Notes: generated by a model from the letters alone, not told the origin. DNA of 57,853 bases from Prevotella sp. (GCA_017554145.1 JAFZIZ010000017.1:1-57853); one strand, 5' to 3'; counted from the stretch's first letter, positions 40,385 through 50,078 are shown. Translations and numbers: made by a program.

Positions 40385-41773
40385 ATGAAGAAGATTCTGA
40401 TTCTTGCAGTTGTTTTGTGTTCCGCACTCAGTGTTCGTGCTGGTGGACTGATGACGAATACGAACTATCATATTGCCTTTGACCGAATGATGGCTCGTGG
40501 CGCTACCTTTGATATTGATGCCGCCTATAGTAATCCAGCAGGACTTGCATGGGGACATGAGGGATGGCAACTCTCTTTGAATTTCCAGAAACCTTGGCAG
40601 AATCGTGATATCAAACTTGGCGACATTAAGTACGAAGGTGTAGCCTCTGCGCCTATCGTGCCAGCCCTCTTTGCTTCTTATAAGCATGATCGCTGGGCTG
40701 TCAGCACTATGATAGGCATTGTGGGTAGTGGTGGTTTTGTGAAATACGACAATGGTGTACCTATGTTCAATGTGCTGCTTGGCAGTACCATCACTTCGCT
40801 GACCCAGGGGCTGTCCGATGCTACGAAGGGTTTTGCTCCTGTCGTAACTCCCGACCAGTACGATTCCGAGATGAAAGGTAAACAGTATATCTATGGTGCA
40901 CAACTTAATTTTACCTATAAGATTCTCGATTGCCTTGCAGCAGCCGTAGGTATACGTGCTAACTATTATGACGGATATTACCGTGGTCATGTCAATGCCA
41001 ACCATTCTACAATGGGAAATCTCGCCAGCCTCTCGCTCGATGTGGACCAGAAAGGATGGGGCTTCACACCTATGGTCAGTGTTAACTACCATCAGGGTCC
41101 CCTCACACTGACTGCCCGCTATGAGTTCCGTACCAAGATTAGCACCAAGAATGAAACCAATTCCTTGTCAGCCACGCTTAATTCTGAGCAACTCATTGAG
41201 GCTCCTTTGGTTAAGTTGGTTACTGCTGGAGCCATGACTGCTGAGCAGGCTGCTGCCTTAGGTACACAAATCAAGACAACAGTAGAAAGTGGACTGGCTA
41301 CCTATACTGCTCCTTATCAGGATGGTGTTCGTACGCGCTATGACATGCCTGCACTGCTCTCTCTTGCTGTAGGTTACGAGTTTACTCCAAAGCTCCGTGC
41401 CACCCTCGAGTATCACTTCTTCGATGATAAGAATGCTAAGATGGCCAACGATCGTCAGAACGAACTCACCCATGGCACTCACGAGTTCTTGGCTGGTGTC
41501 GAGTATGATATCAACGATAAGTTCACGGTAAGTTGTGGTGCTCAGCGCACTGACTACGGACTTTCCGATGGCTACCAGCAGAACACTTCGTTCGCTTGTG
41601 ACAGTTACAGCATCGGTCTTGGTGGTGCTTGGAACATCAATGAAAAGATTCGTCTTAATGCTGGTTATTTCATCAGCCTCTACAGCGACTACGATAAGCA
41701 GGCTGCTTACGGTGTTGAGACCTATTCACGTACTAACAACGTGATTGGTGTCGGAATCGATTATAAGTTCTAA
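40385..41773 (+). CDS. Outer-membrane transport protein, OmpP1/FadL family
   Basis: A 462-residue outer-membrane beta-barrel with a Sec signal peptide (ending VRAGG). The N-terminal hatch segment (SNPAGLAWGHEGWQLSLNFQ) resembles FadL, and the barrel ends in the aromatic-terminated strand GVGIDYKF. FadL proteins take up long-chain fatty acids or other hydrophobic compounds; here the substrate is unknown. The ATG at 40385 was preferred to the GTG two codons upstream. It converges with cobS with no gap between stop codons. Confidence 0.88.
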   Translation: MKKILILAVVLCSALSVRAGGLMTNTNYHIAFDRMMARGATFDIDAAYSNPAGLAWGHEGWQLSLNFQKPWQNRDIKLGDIKYEGVASAPIVPALFASYKHDRWAVSTMIGIVGSGGFVKYDNGVPMFNVLLGSTITSLTQGLSDATKGFAPVVTPDQYDSEMKGKQYIYGAQLNFTYKILDCLAAAVGIRANYYDGYYRGHVNANHSTMGNLASLSLDVDQKGWGFTPMVSVNYHQGPLTLTARYEFRTKISTKNETNSLSATLNSEQLIEAPLVKLVTAGAMTAEQAAALGTQIKTTVESGLATYTAPYQDGVRTRYDMPALLSLAVGYEFTPKLRATLEYHFFDDKNAKMANDRQNELTHGTHEFLAGVEYDINDKFTVSCGAQRTDYGLSDGYQQNTSFACDSYSIGLGGAWNINEKIRLNAGYFISLYSDYDKQAAYGVETYSRTNNVIGVGIDYKF

Positions 41774-42565
41774 TTACCCTAAATAGTAGGTGGCTATCAG
41801 ATAGACAGATAGTTCGGTGATAAGGAATATTGCTCCGCAACAATCGCCTGTATAGCCACGAAGACGTTTCCAGATTAGTAAATAAAGGAAATACATCAAT
41901 AAGGCTGGCAGAAAGACAAACATCTGCCAGTCTATTTTTTCATACGTATAATAGATGTAAAGTCCAATGGGCAAGAGTCCCTGAATGGCAAGACTGATTC
42001 CTGCACGGATACTGAATTTGCGATAGACTGTATGATTCTTGGCTGTTTCCTCTGTACGGGCATAAGGCATCATCTGTATCAGTTGTGCAGAGAGCATCTT
42101 TGCATAGGGATCGGCAGCAATTACTGTCAATGCTGCATCAAGGGGTTTCATGGAACTCAGTGCAAAGAAAAGCAGGAGGAAATAGAGTATTAGTGAAATC
42201 ACACCGTATGTCCCGATATGAGAGTCTTTCATGATGTCAAGAATACGTTGACGATTGGAACCTCCTCCTCCAAAACCATCTATGAAATCGGCAAGTCCGT
42301 CTTCATGCAATGCACCAGTAATGAGCAGTCGTGTAAGGATAGCAAGGATGATGATAATAGGATAGGGCATAACCATACTGCCGAACCAGATAACGGCAGC
42401 CATCATGCAACCAGTCAACCATCCTGTTAATGGCCAATGCTCTACCACAGTCTTATAGGCTTCCTTCTTCGGCTGATAGATCCGCCAGAAAGGAAGACGG
42501 GTGAAAAAGACGAATGACGCCCAGATACGGTCGTACCAGTTAGAAGTATCGAGTGATATTTGCAT
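41774..42565 (-). CDS. cobS: Adenosylcobinamide-GDP ribazoletransferase
   Basis: Integral membrane enzyme that joins adenosylcobinamide-GDP with alpha-ribazole to give cobalamin. Visible signature DGLADFIDGFGGG with several helices and the N-terminal FFTRLPFW motif. 263 residues from the ATG at 42565; the upstream TTG is two codons earlier and less likely. Overlaps cobT by 26 nt. It is the last gene of cobU-cobT-cobS. No cobalamin riboswitch is visible upstream of the operon. Confidence 0.95.
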   Translation of the reverse strand: MQISLDTSNWYDRIWASFVFFTRLPFWRIYQPKKEAYKTVVEHWPLTGWLTGCMMAAVIWFGSMVMPYPIIIILAILTRLLITGALHEDGLADFIDGFGGGGSNRQRILDIMKDSHIGTYGVISLILYFLLLFFALSSMKPLDAALTVIAADPYAKMLSAQLIQMMPYARTEETAKNHTVYRKFSIRAGISLAIQGLLPIGLYIYYTYEKIDWQMFVFLPALLMYFLYLLIWKRLRGYTGDCCGAIFLITELSVYLIATYYLG

Positions 42566-43577
42566 TGTCAAAATTATTCATTTCGTTTATCATTCTTACG
42601 GCAGAGTCAATAATAGGGAAAGCACATAGTGCTCCAGTACCTTCACCAAGACGTAGTCCAAGATGCAATAGAGGCTTTTCCTCTAAGGCTTCAAGCATAC
42701 GCTGGTGTCCACTCTCATCACCACAATGAGTGAAGATCATATAGTCTTTGACGGCAGGATATAATTGGATGGCAGCTAATGCACAAGCTGTCATAATAAA
42801 TCCGTCTATTAATATGATAAGGTGTTGTTCTGCAGCACGCAACATAGCTCCAATAGCAGTGACCATTTCGAAACCACCAAAATATGGAATAGGGGAGATG
42901 TCATGACAGGACAGTTGATAGTTATCTACAGCCTTTTTTAATATCTCGTATTTATGGCGGATTCCTTCATCGTTGAGTCCTGCACCAGCGCCAATGCAGT
43001 CTGCCAAAGGAATACCTGTAAACAGATGCATCCATATACTGCTGGGTGATGTGTTGCCAATACCCATCTCACCAATACTTAATATACGACACCCCTGTTG
43101 ATAGCATTCATCAACAAGTTTACAGCCAACAGATATAGACTTTTCAAATTCTTCTGCTGTCATCGCAGGCTCATGCAGAAAGTCACGAGTACCTCGTGCA
43201 ATCTTATAGTTGAGAATCTGAGGATAATCACTAAGGTCATAGTCAACACCAACATCTACAATTTTCAAGTCGAAACCATGCTGGCGACAAAACATATTAA
43301 CGCCACCTCCCCCTTTCGTGAAGTTAATCATTTGCTGCCATGTGACCTCCCGAGGACTAACGCTGACTCCTTCTCGTTCGATACCATGATCACCACCTAA
43401 TAACAGATGACAGGGGTGAGAAAGGCTAGGGGAGAGTGTCTGTTGGATGAGGCAGATCTGCATGGCAAGTGACTCCAAACGTCCCAAAGACCCCTTTGGC
43501 TTGTTGAGGTTGTCAATCTTCTTTTGAATAGAAGGTCGAAGAGACTTGTTCGGACTTTGTATATCAAATGATCTCAT
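42540..43577 (-). CDS. cobT: Nicotinate-nucleotide-dimethylbenzimidazole phosphoribosyltransferase
   Basis: Makes alpha-ribazole phosphate for the lower ligand of cobalamin. 345 residues with KPKGSLGRLESLA near the N-terminus, GEMGIGNTS, the catalytic Glu region LRLGEGTGALCAFPIIDSA at the C-terminus. In the cobUTS operon, 2 nt after cobU. Supports corrinoid salvage; no corrin-ring genes are in the window. Confidence 0.96.
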   Translation of the reverse strand: MRSFDIQSPNKSLRPSIQKKIDNLNKPKGSLGRLESLAMQICLIQQTLSPSLSHPCHLLLGGDHGIEREGVSVSPREVTWQQMINFTKGGGGVNMFCRQHGFDLKIVDVGVDYDLSDYPQILNYKIARGTRDFLHEPAMTAEEFEKSISVGCKLVDECYQQGCRILSIGEMGIGNTSPSSIWMHLFTGIPLADCIGAGAGLNDEGIRHKYEILKKAVDNYQLSCHDISPIPYFGGFEMVTAIGAMLRAAEQHLIILIDGFIMTACALAAIQLYPAVKDYMIFTHCGDESGHQRMLEALEEKPLLHLGLRLGEGTGALCAFPIIDSAVRMINEMNNFDNANITRYF

Positions 43578-43579
43578 CT

Positions 43580-44110
43580 TTAACCTTTAATCTTTACTGG
43601 TATACCACTTACCATCAGAATCACTTCATCTGCTTTTGAAGCGACATATTGATTCATCCAACCTTCCAAATCCGTAAAGCGACGTTGGATGACATCAGGA
43701 CTTACTCCACCAGAACCTATTTCATTTGTGACAAAAATAAATGTCGCCTCTTGGTTGGTGAACTTATCGAACTCTTCTTTGATAGCATTCAAAGCCTCGT
43801 CAACAGATGGTTGCTCCCAATCAGGCTTTTGGCGGTCAAAGAAATAGTTGGTACACCATAGAGTGATACAGTCAATAACGGCAACACGTCCAGTGATGTC
43901 ATGTCGACTCAGTTCTTTTTCCTCTTCAATGTTCGTCCATTGAGGACCTCTTCGTTCTTGGTGCTTCTGCACACGTAGCTTAAACTCCTCATCCCATATA
44001 TGTGCTGTTGCAACATATACTGGATGGTCGGAAAAACCAAGTGCTAATTTCTCAGCATATTGACTTTTTCCAGATCGTTGACCACCAGTGATAAGTATAA
44101 TCTTTTTCAT
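43580..44110 (-). CDS. cobU: Adenosylcobinamide kinase/guanylyltransferase
   Basis: Phosphorylates adenosylcobinamide and transfers GMP to it. P-loop GGQRSGKSQYAEKLA at the N-terminus, the guanylylated-His region KHQERRGPQWTNIEEE, and FVTNEIGSGGVSPD. 176 residues from the ATG at 44110, chosen because MKKIILITGGQRSGKS matches the family start. First gene of cobUTS; a -7-like TATTTTTG lies at 44120-44127 on the minus strand. Confidence 0.94.
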   Translation of the reverse strand: MKKIILITGGQRSGKSQYAEKLALGFSDHPVYVATAHIWDEEFKLRVQKHQERRGPQWTNIEEEKELSRHDITGRVAVIDCITLWCTNYFFDRQKPDWEQPSVDEALNAIKEEFDKFTNQEATFIFVTNEIGSGGVSPDVIQRRFTDLEGWMNQYVASKADEVILMVSGIPVKIKG

Positions 44111-44199
44111 ATCTGGTGACAAAAATACAGCAAAATTTCCAATAAAAGCTTGATTTATTTAAAAAATAATACATTATATCATATTTTTTACATGTTTTT

Positions 44200-44231
44200 T
44201 TTGGAACATATTGTTTTTTTTATTTACTTTG
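44200..44231 (+). promoter_or_regulatory. OmpA gene promoter
   Basis: TTTG (44200-44203), 20-nt spacer, TTACTTTG (44224-44231; one mismatch to TAnnTTTG). The region is very AT-rich, fitting a strong promoter. The ATG lies about 67 nt downstream. Confidence 0.6.
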
Positions 44232-44298
44232 CAGATGAATTTAAACGCGAAATAGGTAGATTTTTTATATTTAATAATTAATTTAATTTAGTAAGAAC

Positions 44299-45426
44299 AT
44301 GAAGAAACTTTTCTTAATGCTTGCAGTTGCTGCTTTGTCAGCACAGACGGTTTCTGCTCAGACAGTTCAGGAGAGCACAAACTTTGACAACTGGTATGTT
44401 GGTGTCAATGGTGGTATTAACATTCCTGGTGCAGATTTTAAGTTTGGTAACATGAACTTCGATGCTGGACTCCGTGTTGGTCGTTGGTTTACTCCAGTAG
44501 TAGGTGTTGCTGTTGAAGGTCAGGCTTACTTCGGAAAGAAACACTGGGCAGAGCCTTCTAACACTTTTGTAAAGGCTCACAACATCAGTGGTTTGGGTAC
44601 TGTTAACTTCAGCAACTGGTTTGCTGGTTATCCTGGTACTCCTCGTGCATTTGAGGTGATTGGACTTGTTGGCATGGGCTGGTTCCACCAGTATGGTCAT
44701 AAGTTTAATGCTATGTCTTCTAAGATTGCTCTTGACTTCGCTTTCAACTTCGGTTCAGACAATCAGTGGCAGGCATACCTCGAGCCTAACATTATTTATT
44801 TTATTGCATCAAGCGGTGCACGTGTTCAGTTCAACAAGAACCGTTCTTTGATTGGCTTGAACATTGGTCTGAACTATAAGTTCGGTAACAGCAACGGTAC
44901 TCACAACTTCAAGATTGCTGAGCTACGCGACCAGGCTGAGATCGACGCTCTGAATGCTAAGATCAATGAGCTCCGTTCTGACGTAGACGCTAAGAATGGT
45001 AAGATTGCTGCTGACGCTCAGACTATTGCTGACCTGAAGGCTAAGCTCGCTGAGTGCGAGGCTCGTCCTACTCAGATTATTGAGCAGGTTAAGAAGGAGA
45101 CCACTCTCCAGCCAATCGTTATCTTCCGTCAGGGTAAGAGCACTATCGACGCTGCTCAGTATGCAAGTGTTGAGATGGTTGCTAAGTATATGAAGAACCA
45201 TCCTGAGGCTAAGGTTCTTGTTAAGGGTTATGCTTCTCCAGAGGGTAACGCTGAGCTGAACCAGAAGCTGTCTGAGGCTCGTGCTACTTCTGTTGCTAAC
45301 GCTCTGATTAAGCGTTACAAGATCTCTAAGGATCGCATCACCACTCAGGGCTTGGGTGCTACCAGCGAGATTTCTGAGGAGAATGACTTCAACCGTGTTG
45401 CAATGTTCGTTGATACTACTAAGTAA
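44299..45426 (+). CDS. OmpA family outer-membrane protein
   Basis: Major outer-membrane protein with signal peptide (ending SAQ), an N-terminal beta-barrel (residues 20-195), a helical linker rich in Ala/Asp/Lys (IDALNAKINELRSDVDAKNG), and a C-terminal peptidoglycan-binding OmpA domain (LVKGYASPEGNAELNQKLSEAR, DRITTQGLGA, NRVAMFVD). The codon use looks strongly biased towards favoured codons (GCT, AAG, GAC), as in abundant proteins. Own promoter and strong terminator. 375 residues. Confidence 0.93.
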   Translation: MKKLFLMLAVAALSAQTVSAQTVQESTNFDNWYVGVNGGINIPGADFKFGNMNFDAGLRVGRWFTPVVGVAVEGQAYFGKKHWAEPSNTFVKAHNISGLGTVNFSNWFAGYPGTPRAFEVIGLVGMGWFHQYGHKFNAMSSKIALDFAFNFGSDNQWQAYLEPNIIYFIASSGARVQFNKNRSLIGLNIGLNYKFGNSNGTHNFKIAELRDQAEIDALNAKINELRSDVDAKNGKIAADAQTIADLKAKLAECEARPTQIIEQVKKETTLQPIVIFRQGKSTIDAAQYASVEMVAKYMKNHPEAKVLVKGYASPEGNAELNQKLSEARATSVANALIKRYKISKDRITTQGLGATSEISEENDFNRVAMFVDTTK

Positions 45427-45447
45427 TTGACACATTAATATTCATAG

Positions 45448-45480
45448 AATCCCCGTAGGTTCTCCTGCGGGGATTTTTTT
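45448..45480 (+). terminator. Terminator of the OmpA gene
   Basis: A 12-bp stem with one G-U pair (45448-45459 with 45464-45475), loop TTCT, then seven T. Confidence 0.9.
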
Positions 45481-45489
45481 CCTAAACTT

Positions 45490-48042
45490 ATGAAAACATT
45501 ACTACTATCTTTTCTAAACTATTCTCGGCTGTTAATACTTGGGTTATTGTTAACAGCAAGTATGGAAAGTATGGCGGCATCCCGTTTTGTATCTTTTGAT
45601 AAGGGAGATGTCCTACTGACAGATGGTTCCATAACGATTAACTACGATGAGGCTGATGCCAAAGCAGTGGCAATTGCCGTCCAGACTCTTGCAGCAGATT
45701 TTGGAAGAGTGACTGGTCAACAAGCCCAGTGTGTTGGTACAGCAGACGCAAAGATATTGATTGGTACGATAGGTCGTTCTGCTGTTATTGACAAACTTGT
45801 AAAACAGAAAAAACTTAACGCTTCTGAATTGAAAGGTAAGCGTGAAAAATATATTATTACAGTCATCGACAATCAATTGGTCATTGCTGGAAGCGATCGT
45901 CGTGGTACAGTCTATGGCATTTATGAGTTGTCTGAGCAGATGGGTGTTTCCCCTTGGTATTATTGGGCAGACGTTCCCGTTGTTCATCGCGATAAGATAT
46001 ATGTGAATAAAGGTATCTATACAGACGGAGAACCTGCAGTAGAGTTTCGTGGTATCTTCCTCAATGATGAGGCTCCTTGTCTGACTACATGGGTCAAGAA
46101 TACCTTTGGTACTGATTATGGCGATCATCGCTTCTACGAGAAAGTCTTTGAGTTGATTCTCCGTCTGCGTGGTAATATGATGTGGCCAGCTATGTGGGGA
46201 TGGGCTTTCTATGCTGACGATCCTGAGAATCTGAAGACGGCCGACGATATGGGTATTATCATGGGTACTTCTCATCACGAGCCGATGGCACGCAACCATC
46301 AGGAATATGCCCGCAATCGTAAGGAATGGGGTGCATGGAACTATCAGACGAACAAGGAGAATCTCGATCGTTTCTTCCGTGAGGGTATTGAGCGTATGAA
46401 AGGAACTGAAGACATGGTGACCATCGGTATGCGTGGTGATGGTGATGAGGCGATGAGTGCAGAGGCTGATACTAAGTTGCTGGAAAACATCATCGACAAC
46501 CAACGTCGGATCATCAAGGAAGTGACAGGCAAACCAGCCGAGAAGACCACGCAGGTGTGGGCTTTATATAAAGAGGTACAGGACTATTACGATGCTGGTC
46601 TTCGTGTGCCTGATGATGTGATGATTCTTATCAGTGATGACAACTGGGGTGATATCCGTCGTGTGCCCACTGCTGCGGAACGCAGTCGTAAAGGCGGGTG
46701 GGGCATCTACTACCACGTCGATTACGTGGGTGCTCCTCGAAATACGAAGTGGCTCAATGTTACCCAGACACAGCAGATGTTCGAACAACTGTCACTGGCA
46801 TATGACTTTGGTATCCAACGCATGTGGATTCTTAATGTTGGCGACCTGAAACCGATGGAATATCCCATCCAGTTGTTTATGGATATGGCTTGGAGTCCGA
46901 AGGACTATACCGTCCAGACCGTTACTGACCACACCCTCAGTTTCTTCCGCTCCGTGTTCTGCAATTGTGTTGCAGAAGAGGCTACCGATATCTACAATCA
47001 GAACTGTCAGTATATGGCACGTGTCACTCCTGAGATGCTCGATGCCCGTACTTATAACGTCGAGACAGGTGAATGGAAGCAGGTGGCTGATGAGTACCAG
47101 CGACTGGAACTGCGTGCCTTGCGTCTTTACGAGAAGGTTCCTGCTGAGGCTCGCGACTTCTATCGTCAACTCATCCTCTTCCCTGTGCAGGCAATGGCTA
47201 ACCTCTACGATATGTACTATGCTCAGGCGATGAACCAGTATCTGGTTGCCAACAAGAATCCTGATGCTAATGTGTGGGCAGATAAGGTGAAAGACTGCTT
47301 CCTTCGCGACTCGTTGCTTTGTGCGGCTTATAATACCGATATCGCAGGTGGTAAGTGGAATGGTATGATGATCCAGAAACATATCGGCTACCGTTCTTGG
47401 AACGATAACTTCCGTGCGGATATGTTGCCACGCACCACTTCTGTAGACGATAATACGGCAGGTGGTTATACCTTTACCTCCAGCAATGGCTATGTGTCGA
47501 TGGAAGCAGAGCATTACTATAGCGCTACGGCTCCTGAAGGCTTGCAGTGGACGGTCTATCCCTATTATGGTCGTACCCGCAGTGCCGTTGCCTTGACACC
47601 CTATACGAAGCCTGTCGGCGATGCTGCACTGACCTATCGCTTCCAACTCTCACCTCTCACCATTCCCGAACTTCGTTCGCCTACCCGTAGCCTTTCTCAA
47701 CTTTCAACTCTAAAGATTCACGTTGTCGTAAAGTCGACGCTCGACTTCCTGAATGTTGGTGGTTTCGAGTATACCGTCAGTCTTGATGGTGGAGATCCTC
47801 AGGTGGTGAATTTCAACAAGACGCTTGTCGACCGTCAGCCCTATATGTACGAGGTGTTCTATCCGACGATTGCCCGCCGCATTGTTGAGAATACGGTCGA
47901 ACTACCAGTACAGAAAGATGGAGTGCATACCTTGACGTTGCAGCCCAAGCATCCTGGTATCGTCTTCGAGAAGATTGTAATCGATGCTGGTGGCTACCAG
48001 TCTCAGTACCTCTTTGGTCAAGAGTCGCCTTGTCGGAAATAA
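45490..48042 (+). CDS. GH115 family glycoside hydrolase, putative xylan alpha-glucuronidase
   Basis: A secreted 850-residue enzyme that probably removes (4-O-methyl)glucuronic acid from xylan. Signal peptide at the N-terminus (ending SMAAS); the conserved GH115 block RGIFLNDEAPCLTTWVKNTF, RGNMMWPAMWGWAFYADDP and MGTSHHEPMARNHQEY lies at about residues 185-265. The C-terminal region (from about 655) forms beta-rich domains. There, residues IPELRSPTRSLSQLSTLK are encoded by an in-frame repeat element (47648-47713), the same core as in aguB. Followed after 16 nt by a GH53 gene, so both act on plant cell-wall glycans. Confidence 0.9.
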   Translation: MKTLLLSFLNYSRLLILGLLLTASMESMAASRFVSFDKGDVLLTDGSITINYDEADAKAVAIAVQTLAADFGRVTGQQAQCVGTADAKILIGTIGRSAVIDKLVKQKKLNASELKGKREKYIITVIDNQLVIAGSDRRGTVYGIYELSEQMGVSPWYYWADVPVVHRDKIYVNKGIYTDGEPAVEFRGIFLNDEAPCLTTWVKNTFGTDYGDHRFYEKVFELILRLRGNMMWPAMWGWAFYADDPENLKTADDMGIIMGTSHHEPMARNHQEYARNRKEWGAWNYQTNKENLDRFFREGIERMKGTEDMVTIGMRGDGDEAMSAEADTKLLENIIDNQRRIIKEVTGKPAEKTTQVWALYKEVQDYYDAGLRVPDDVMILISDDNWGDIRRVPTAAERSRKGGWGIYYHVDYVGAPRNTKWLNVTQTQQMFEQLSLAYDFGIQRMWILNVGDLKPMEYPIQLFMDMAWSPKDYTVQTVTDHTLSFFRSVFCNCVAEEATDIYNQNCQYMARVTPEMLDARTYNVETGEWKQVADEYQRLELRALRLYEKVPAEARDFYRQLILFPVQAMANLYDMYYAQAMNQYLVANKNPDANVWADKVKDCFLRDSLLCAAYNTDIAGGKWNGMMIQKHIGYRSWNDNFRADMLPRTTSVDDNTAGGYTFTSSNGYVSMEAEHYYSATAPEGLQWTVYPYYGRTRSAVALTPYTKPVGDAALTYRFQLSPLTIPELRSPTRSLSQLSTLKIHVVVKSTLDFLNVGGFEYTVSLDGGDPQVVNFNKTLVDRQPYMYEVFYPTIARRIVENTVELPVQKDGVHTLTLQPKHPGIVFEKIVIDAGGYQSQYLFGQESPCRK
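47648..47713 (+). repeat. In-frame repeat element inside the GH115 gene
   Basis: TCTCACC-type heptamers, the 34-nt core at 47662-47695 with hairpin CGAAC-TTC-GTTCG (47667-47679), then TCAACTT/TCAACTC heptamers. The core differs from that in aguB (4330-4363) only in the hairpin loop. Confidence 0.85.
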
Positions 48043-48058
48043 CGAATGATATCTGTCA

Positions 48059-49072
48059 ATGAGAGTTTTTATCCTGCTTTTATCCTTGTATTCTTGTCTC
48101 ACCCTACAGGCACAGACGTTTTGGCTGGGGGCTGATATCAGTGGCACTACAGAGTTGGAGGCTCGTGGCGTTCAACTTTATAATGCGAAAGGTGAGCCTC
48201 GTGAAAATACTGCTCTGATGCGTGAGTTGGGGTTGAATGCCATACGACTGCGTGTGTGGGTGAACCCTAAGGACAGTCTTTGTGCGAAGGATGATGTGGT
48301 GAAGATGGCCTTACGTGCTAAGGATTGTGGGATGGCAGTGATGATAGACTTTCATTACAGTGACTGGTGGGCAGACCCTGGACAGCAGAATATCCCTGCT
48401 GCATGGAAGGACATGAACTATGAGCAGATGAAACAGGCACTTGCAACCCATACCTGTGAGGTACTTACTGCCATCAAAGAGGCTGGGGTAGAGGTACGAT
48501 GGGTACAGGTTGGCAATGAGACCACCAATGGTTTCCTGTGGCCAATGGGTCGTGCACACGATCATATGGAGCAGTATGCAGGACTGACAGATGCAGGTTA
48601 TCAGGCCGTCAAACAGGTTTACCCTCAGGCAATAGTTATTGTCCATCTTGATGGAGCCTACGATCCCTATCGCTATGATTTTATCTTCGATGGCTTGAAC
48701 CGTTATCAGGCACATTACGATATGATAGGATTAAGTGTCTATCCCTACTGGGATATGAGATATGAGCATACGAAGACATGGCAGGAGACGGTAGAAAAAG
48801 CCACTGCCAATATGAATCGTCTGTGGGAGAAGTATCATAAGCCGATGATGGTGGTAGAGACAGGTGTAGAGGCTGCTAAACCTGTGGAAGGCAAGGAAAT
48901 TCTTGCCGCCATTATTGATGCATCTAAGAACAAGACAAATCATCATTGTGAGGGGGTGTTCTATTGGGCTCCGGAAGCTGATCGCTACTATCGGCTGGGT
49001 GCCTTTCAAGACCACCGCCCCACCATCATTATGGATGCTTTCACAGAGGCAGCAATAAGCAATATACAATAA
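48059..49072 (+). CDS. GH53 arabinogalactan endo-beta-1,4-galactanase
   Basis: Hydrolyses beta-1,4-galactan side chains of pectin. 337 residues with signal peptide (ending LQAQT). The GH53 start FWLGADISGTTELEARG is clear; the acid/base Glu is in VQVGNETTNGFLWP and the nucleophile in MMVVETGVEAA. Paired with GH115 in a small plant-glycan cluster without SusCD genes in the window. The last codons (AISNIQ plus stop) are encoded by a heptamer array. Confidence 0.94.
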   Translation: MRVFILLLSLYSCLTLQAQTFWLGADISGTTELEARGVQLYNAKGEPRENTALMRELGLNAIRLRVWVNPKDSLCAKDDVVKMALRAKDCGMAVMIDFHYSDWWADPGQQNIPAAWKDMNYEQMKQALATHTCEVLTAIKEAGVEVRWVQVGNETTNGFLWPMGRAHDHMEQYAGLTDAGYQAVKQVYPQAIVIVHLDGAYDPYRYDFIFDGLNRYQAHYDMIGLSVYPYWDMRYEHTKTWQETVEKATANMNRLWEKYHKPMMVVETGVEAAKPVEGKEILAAIIDASKNKTNHHCEGVFYWAPEADRYYRLGAFQDHRPTIIMDAFTEAAISNIQ

Positions 49073-49114
49073 ACGTTATACAATAAACAATAAATATTAA
49101 ACATTAAACTTAAA
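49052..49114 (+). repeat. Heptamer array running through the GH53 stop codon
   Basis: Nine 7-nt units: GCAATAA, GCAATAT, ACAATAA (contains the TAA stop), ACGTTAT, ACAATAA, ACAATAA, ATATTAA, ACATTAA, ACTTAAA. It starts inside the coding region and ends 12 nt before the next ATG. Confidence 0.85.
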
Positions 49115-49126
49115 ACAGAGATAAAT

Positions 49127-50047
49127 ATGAAAGTAAGACAGTTTTTCGGAATGGCGGCTGTTATCCTGATGGGTGCAGCGTGTATGAGTATGATGCCTGA
49201 TGACCAACAGAAGTCTCGTCTTGTAGAAGAAGGCGGTACGGGACCTTACAAGGCCATCATGAAGGAAGAGGCAACACTGAAGGCACATACTGTATTCGTG
49301 CCTCAAGACCTCTCTAAGTTCAACAAGAATAATCCCTTGCCCGTTTTGGTATGGGGTAATGGTGCGTGTTCCAACTCACCTTTTGAGCATTACAAGTTCC
49401 TGAACGAGATTGCCTCATACGGTTTTATCGTAGTGGCTACAGGTTATATTCCCATGACGGACGAATGGTATAGAGGTCCGATGTCTACTACTGAGCAGCA
49501 GATAGAGTCGATAGACTGGGTGGAGGCTCAGAATGCAGACAAGAACTCACCGTATTATCAGAAGATTGATGTGAAGAACATCGCAGTGGCAGGTATGTCG
49601 TGTGGCGGTTTGCAGACGCTCTTCAACTGTGCCGACCCACGTATCAAGACCCTGATGATCTGCAATAGTGGCTTGTTCAATCAGGAGAATGCCGGTAGTG
49701 CCGTTGGCGGTATGCCGATGCCCCCGAAGTCAAAACTGAAAGAGATACATACCTCTATCATCTATATCCTTGGTGGCGAGACAGATATTGCCTATCAGAA
49801 TGGTATGGACGATTTCCATCGTATCGACCATGTGCCTGCTTGTGCTACCAACTATCCCGTTGGTCATGGCGGCACCTATGCACAGCCTCATGGCGGTGAG
49901 TTCTCCGTCGTTGCATTGGCATGGCTTCAGTGGCAACTGAAAGGCGACCAGACGGCAGCCAAACTCTTCAAGGGTCAAGACTGTGGACTTTCCACACGCG
50001 AGAAATGGACAATTGAGAAGAATCAGAAGTTCGATACTTTGAAATAG
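49127..50047 (+). CDS. Secreted alpha/beta hydrolase
   Basis: A 306-residue protein with an N-terminal signal and an alpha/beta hydrolase core: the oxyanion segment VLVWGNGACSNSPFEHY, the nucleophile elbow AVAGMSCGGLQTLF (GxSxG with the catalytic Ser), and a C-terminal His in PVGHGGTYAQPHGGEF. It resembles the chlorophyllase/dienelactone-like esterase group. Next to GH53 and GH115 it could be a glycan esterase, but that is an inference. Confidence 0.8.
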   Translation: MKVRQFFGMAAVILMGAACMSMMPDDQQKSRLVEEGGTGPYKAIMKEEATLKAHTVFVPQDLSKFNKNNPLPVLVWGNGACSNSPFEHYKFLNEIASYGFIVVATGYIPMTDEWYRGPMSTTEQQIESIDWVEAQNADKNSPYYQKIDVKNIAVAGMSCGGLQTLFNCADPRIKTLMICNSGLFNQENAGSAVGGMPMPPKSKLKEIHTSIIYILGGETDIAYQNGMDDFHRIDHVPACATNYPVGHGGTYAQPHGGEFSVVALAWLQWQLKGDQTAAKLFKGQDCGLSTREKWTIEKNQKFDTLK

Positions 50048-50078
50048 AAACGAAAACCCCTATACGGAGTTACGAATT

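Noticed and set aside
44111-44298. Cobalamin riboswitch upstream of cobUTS or OmpA
   Set aside because: No B12-box-like conserved core or suitable structure could be seen in either orientation.
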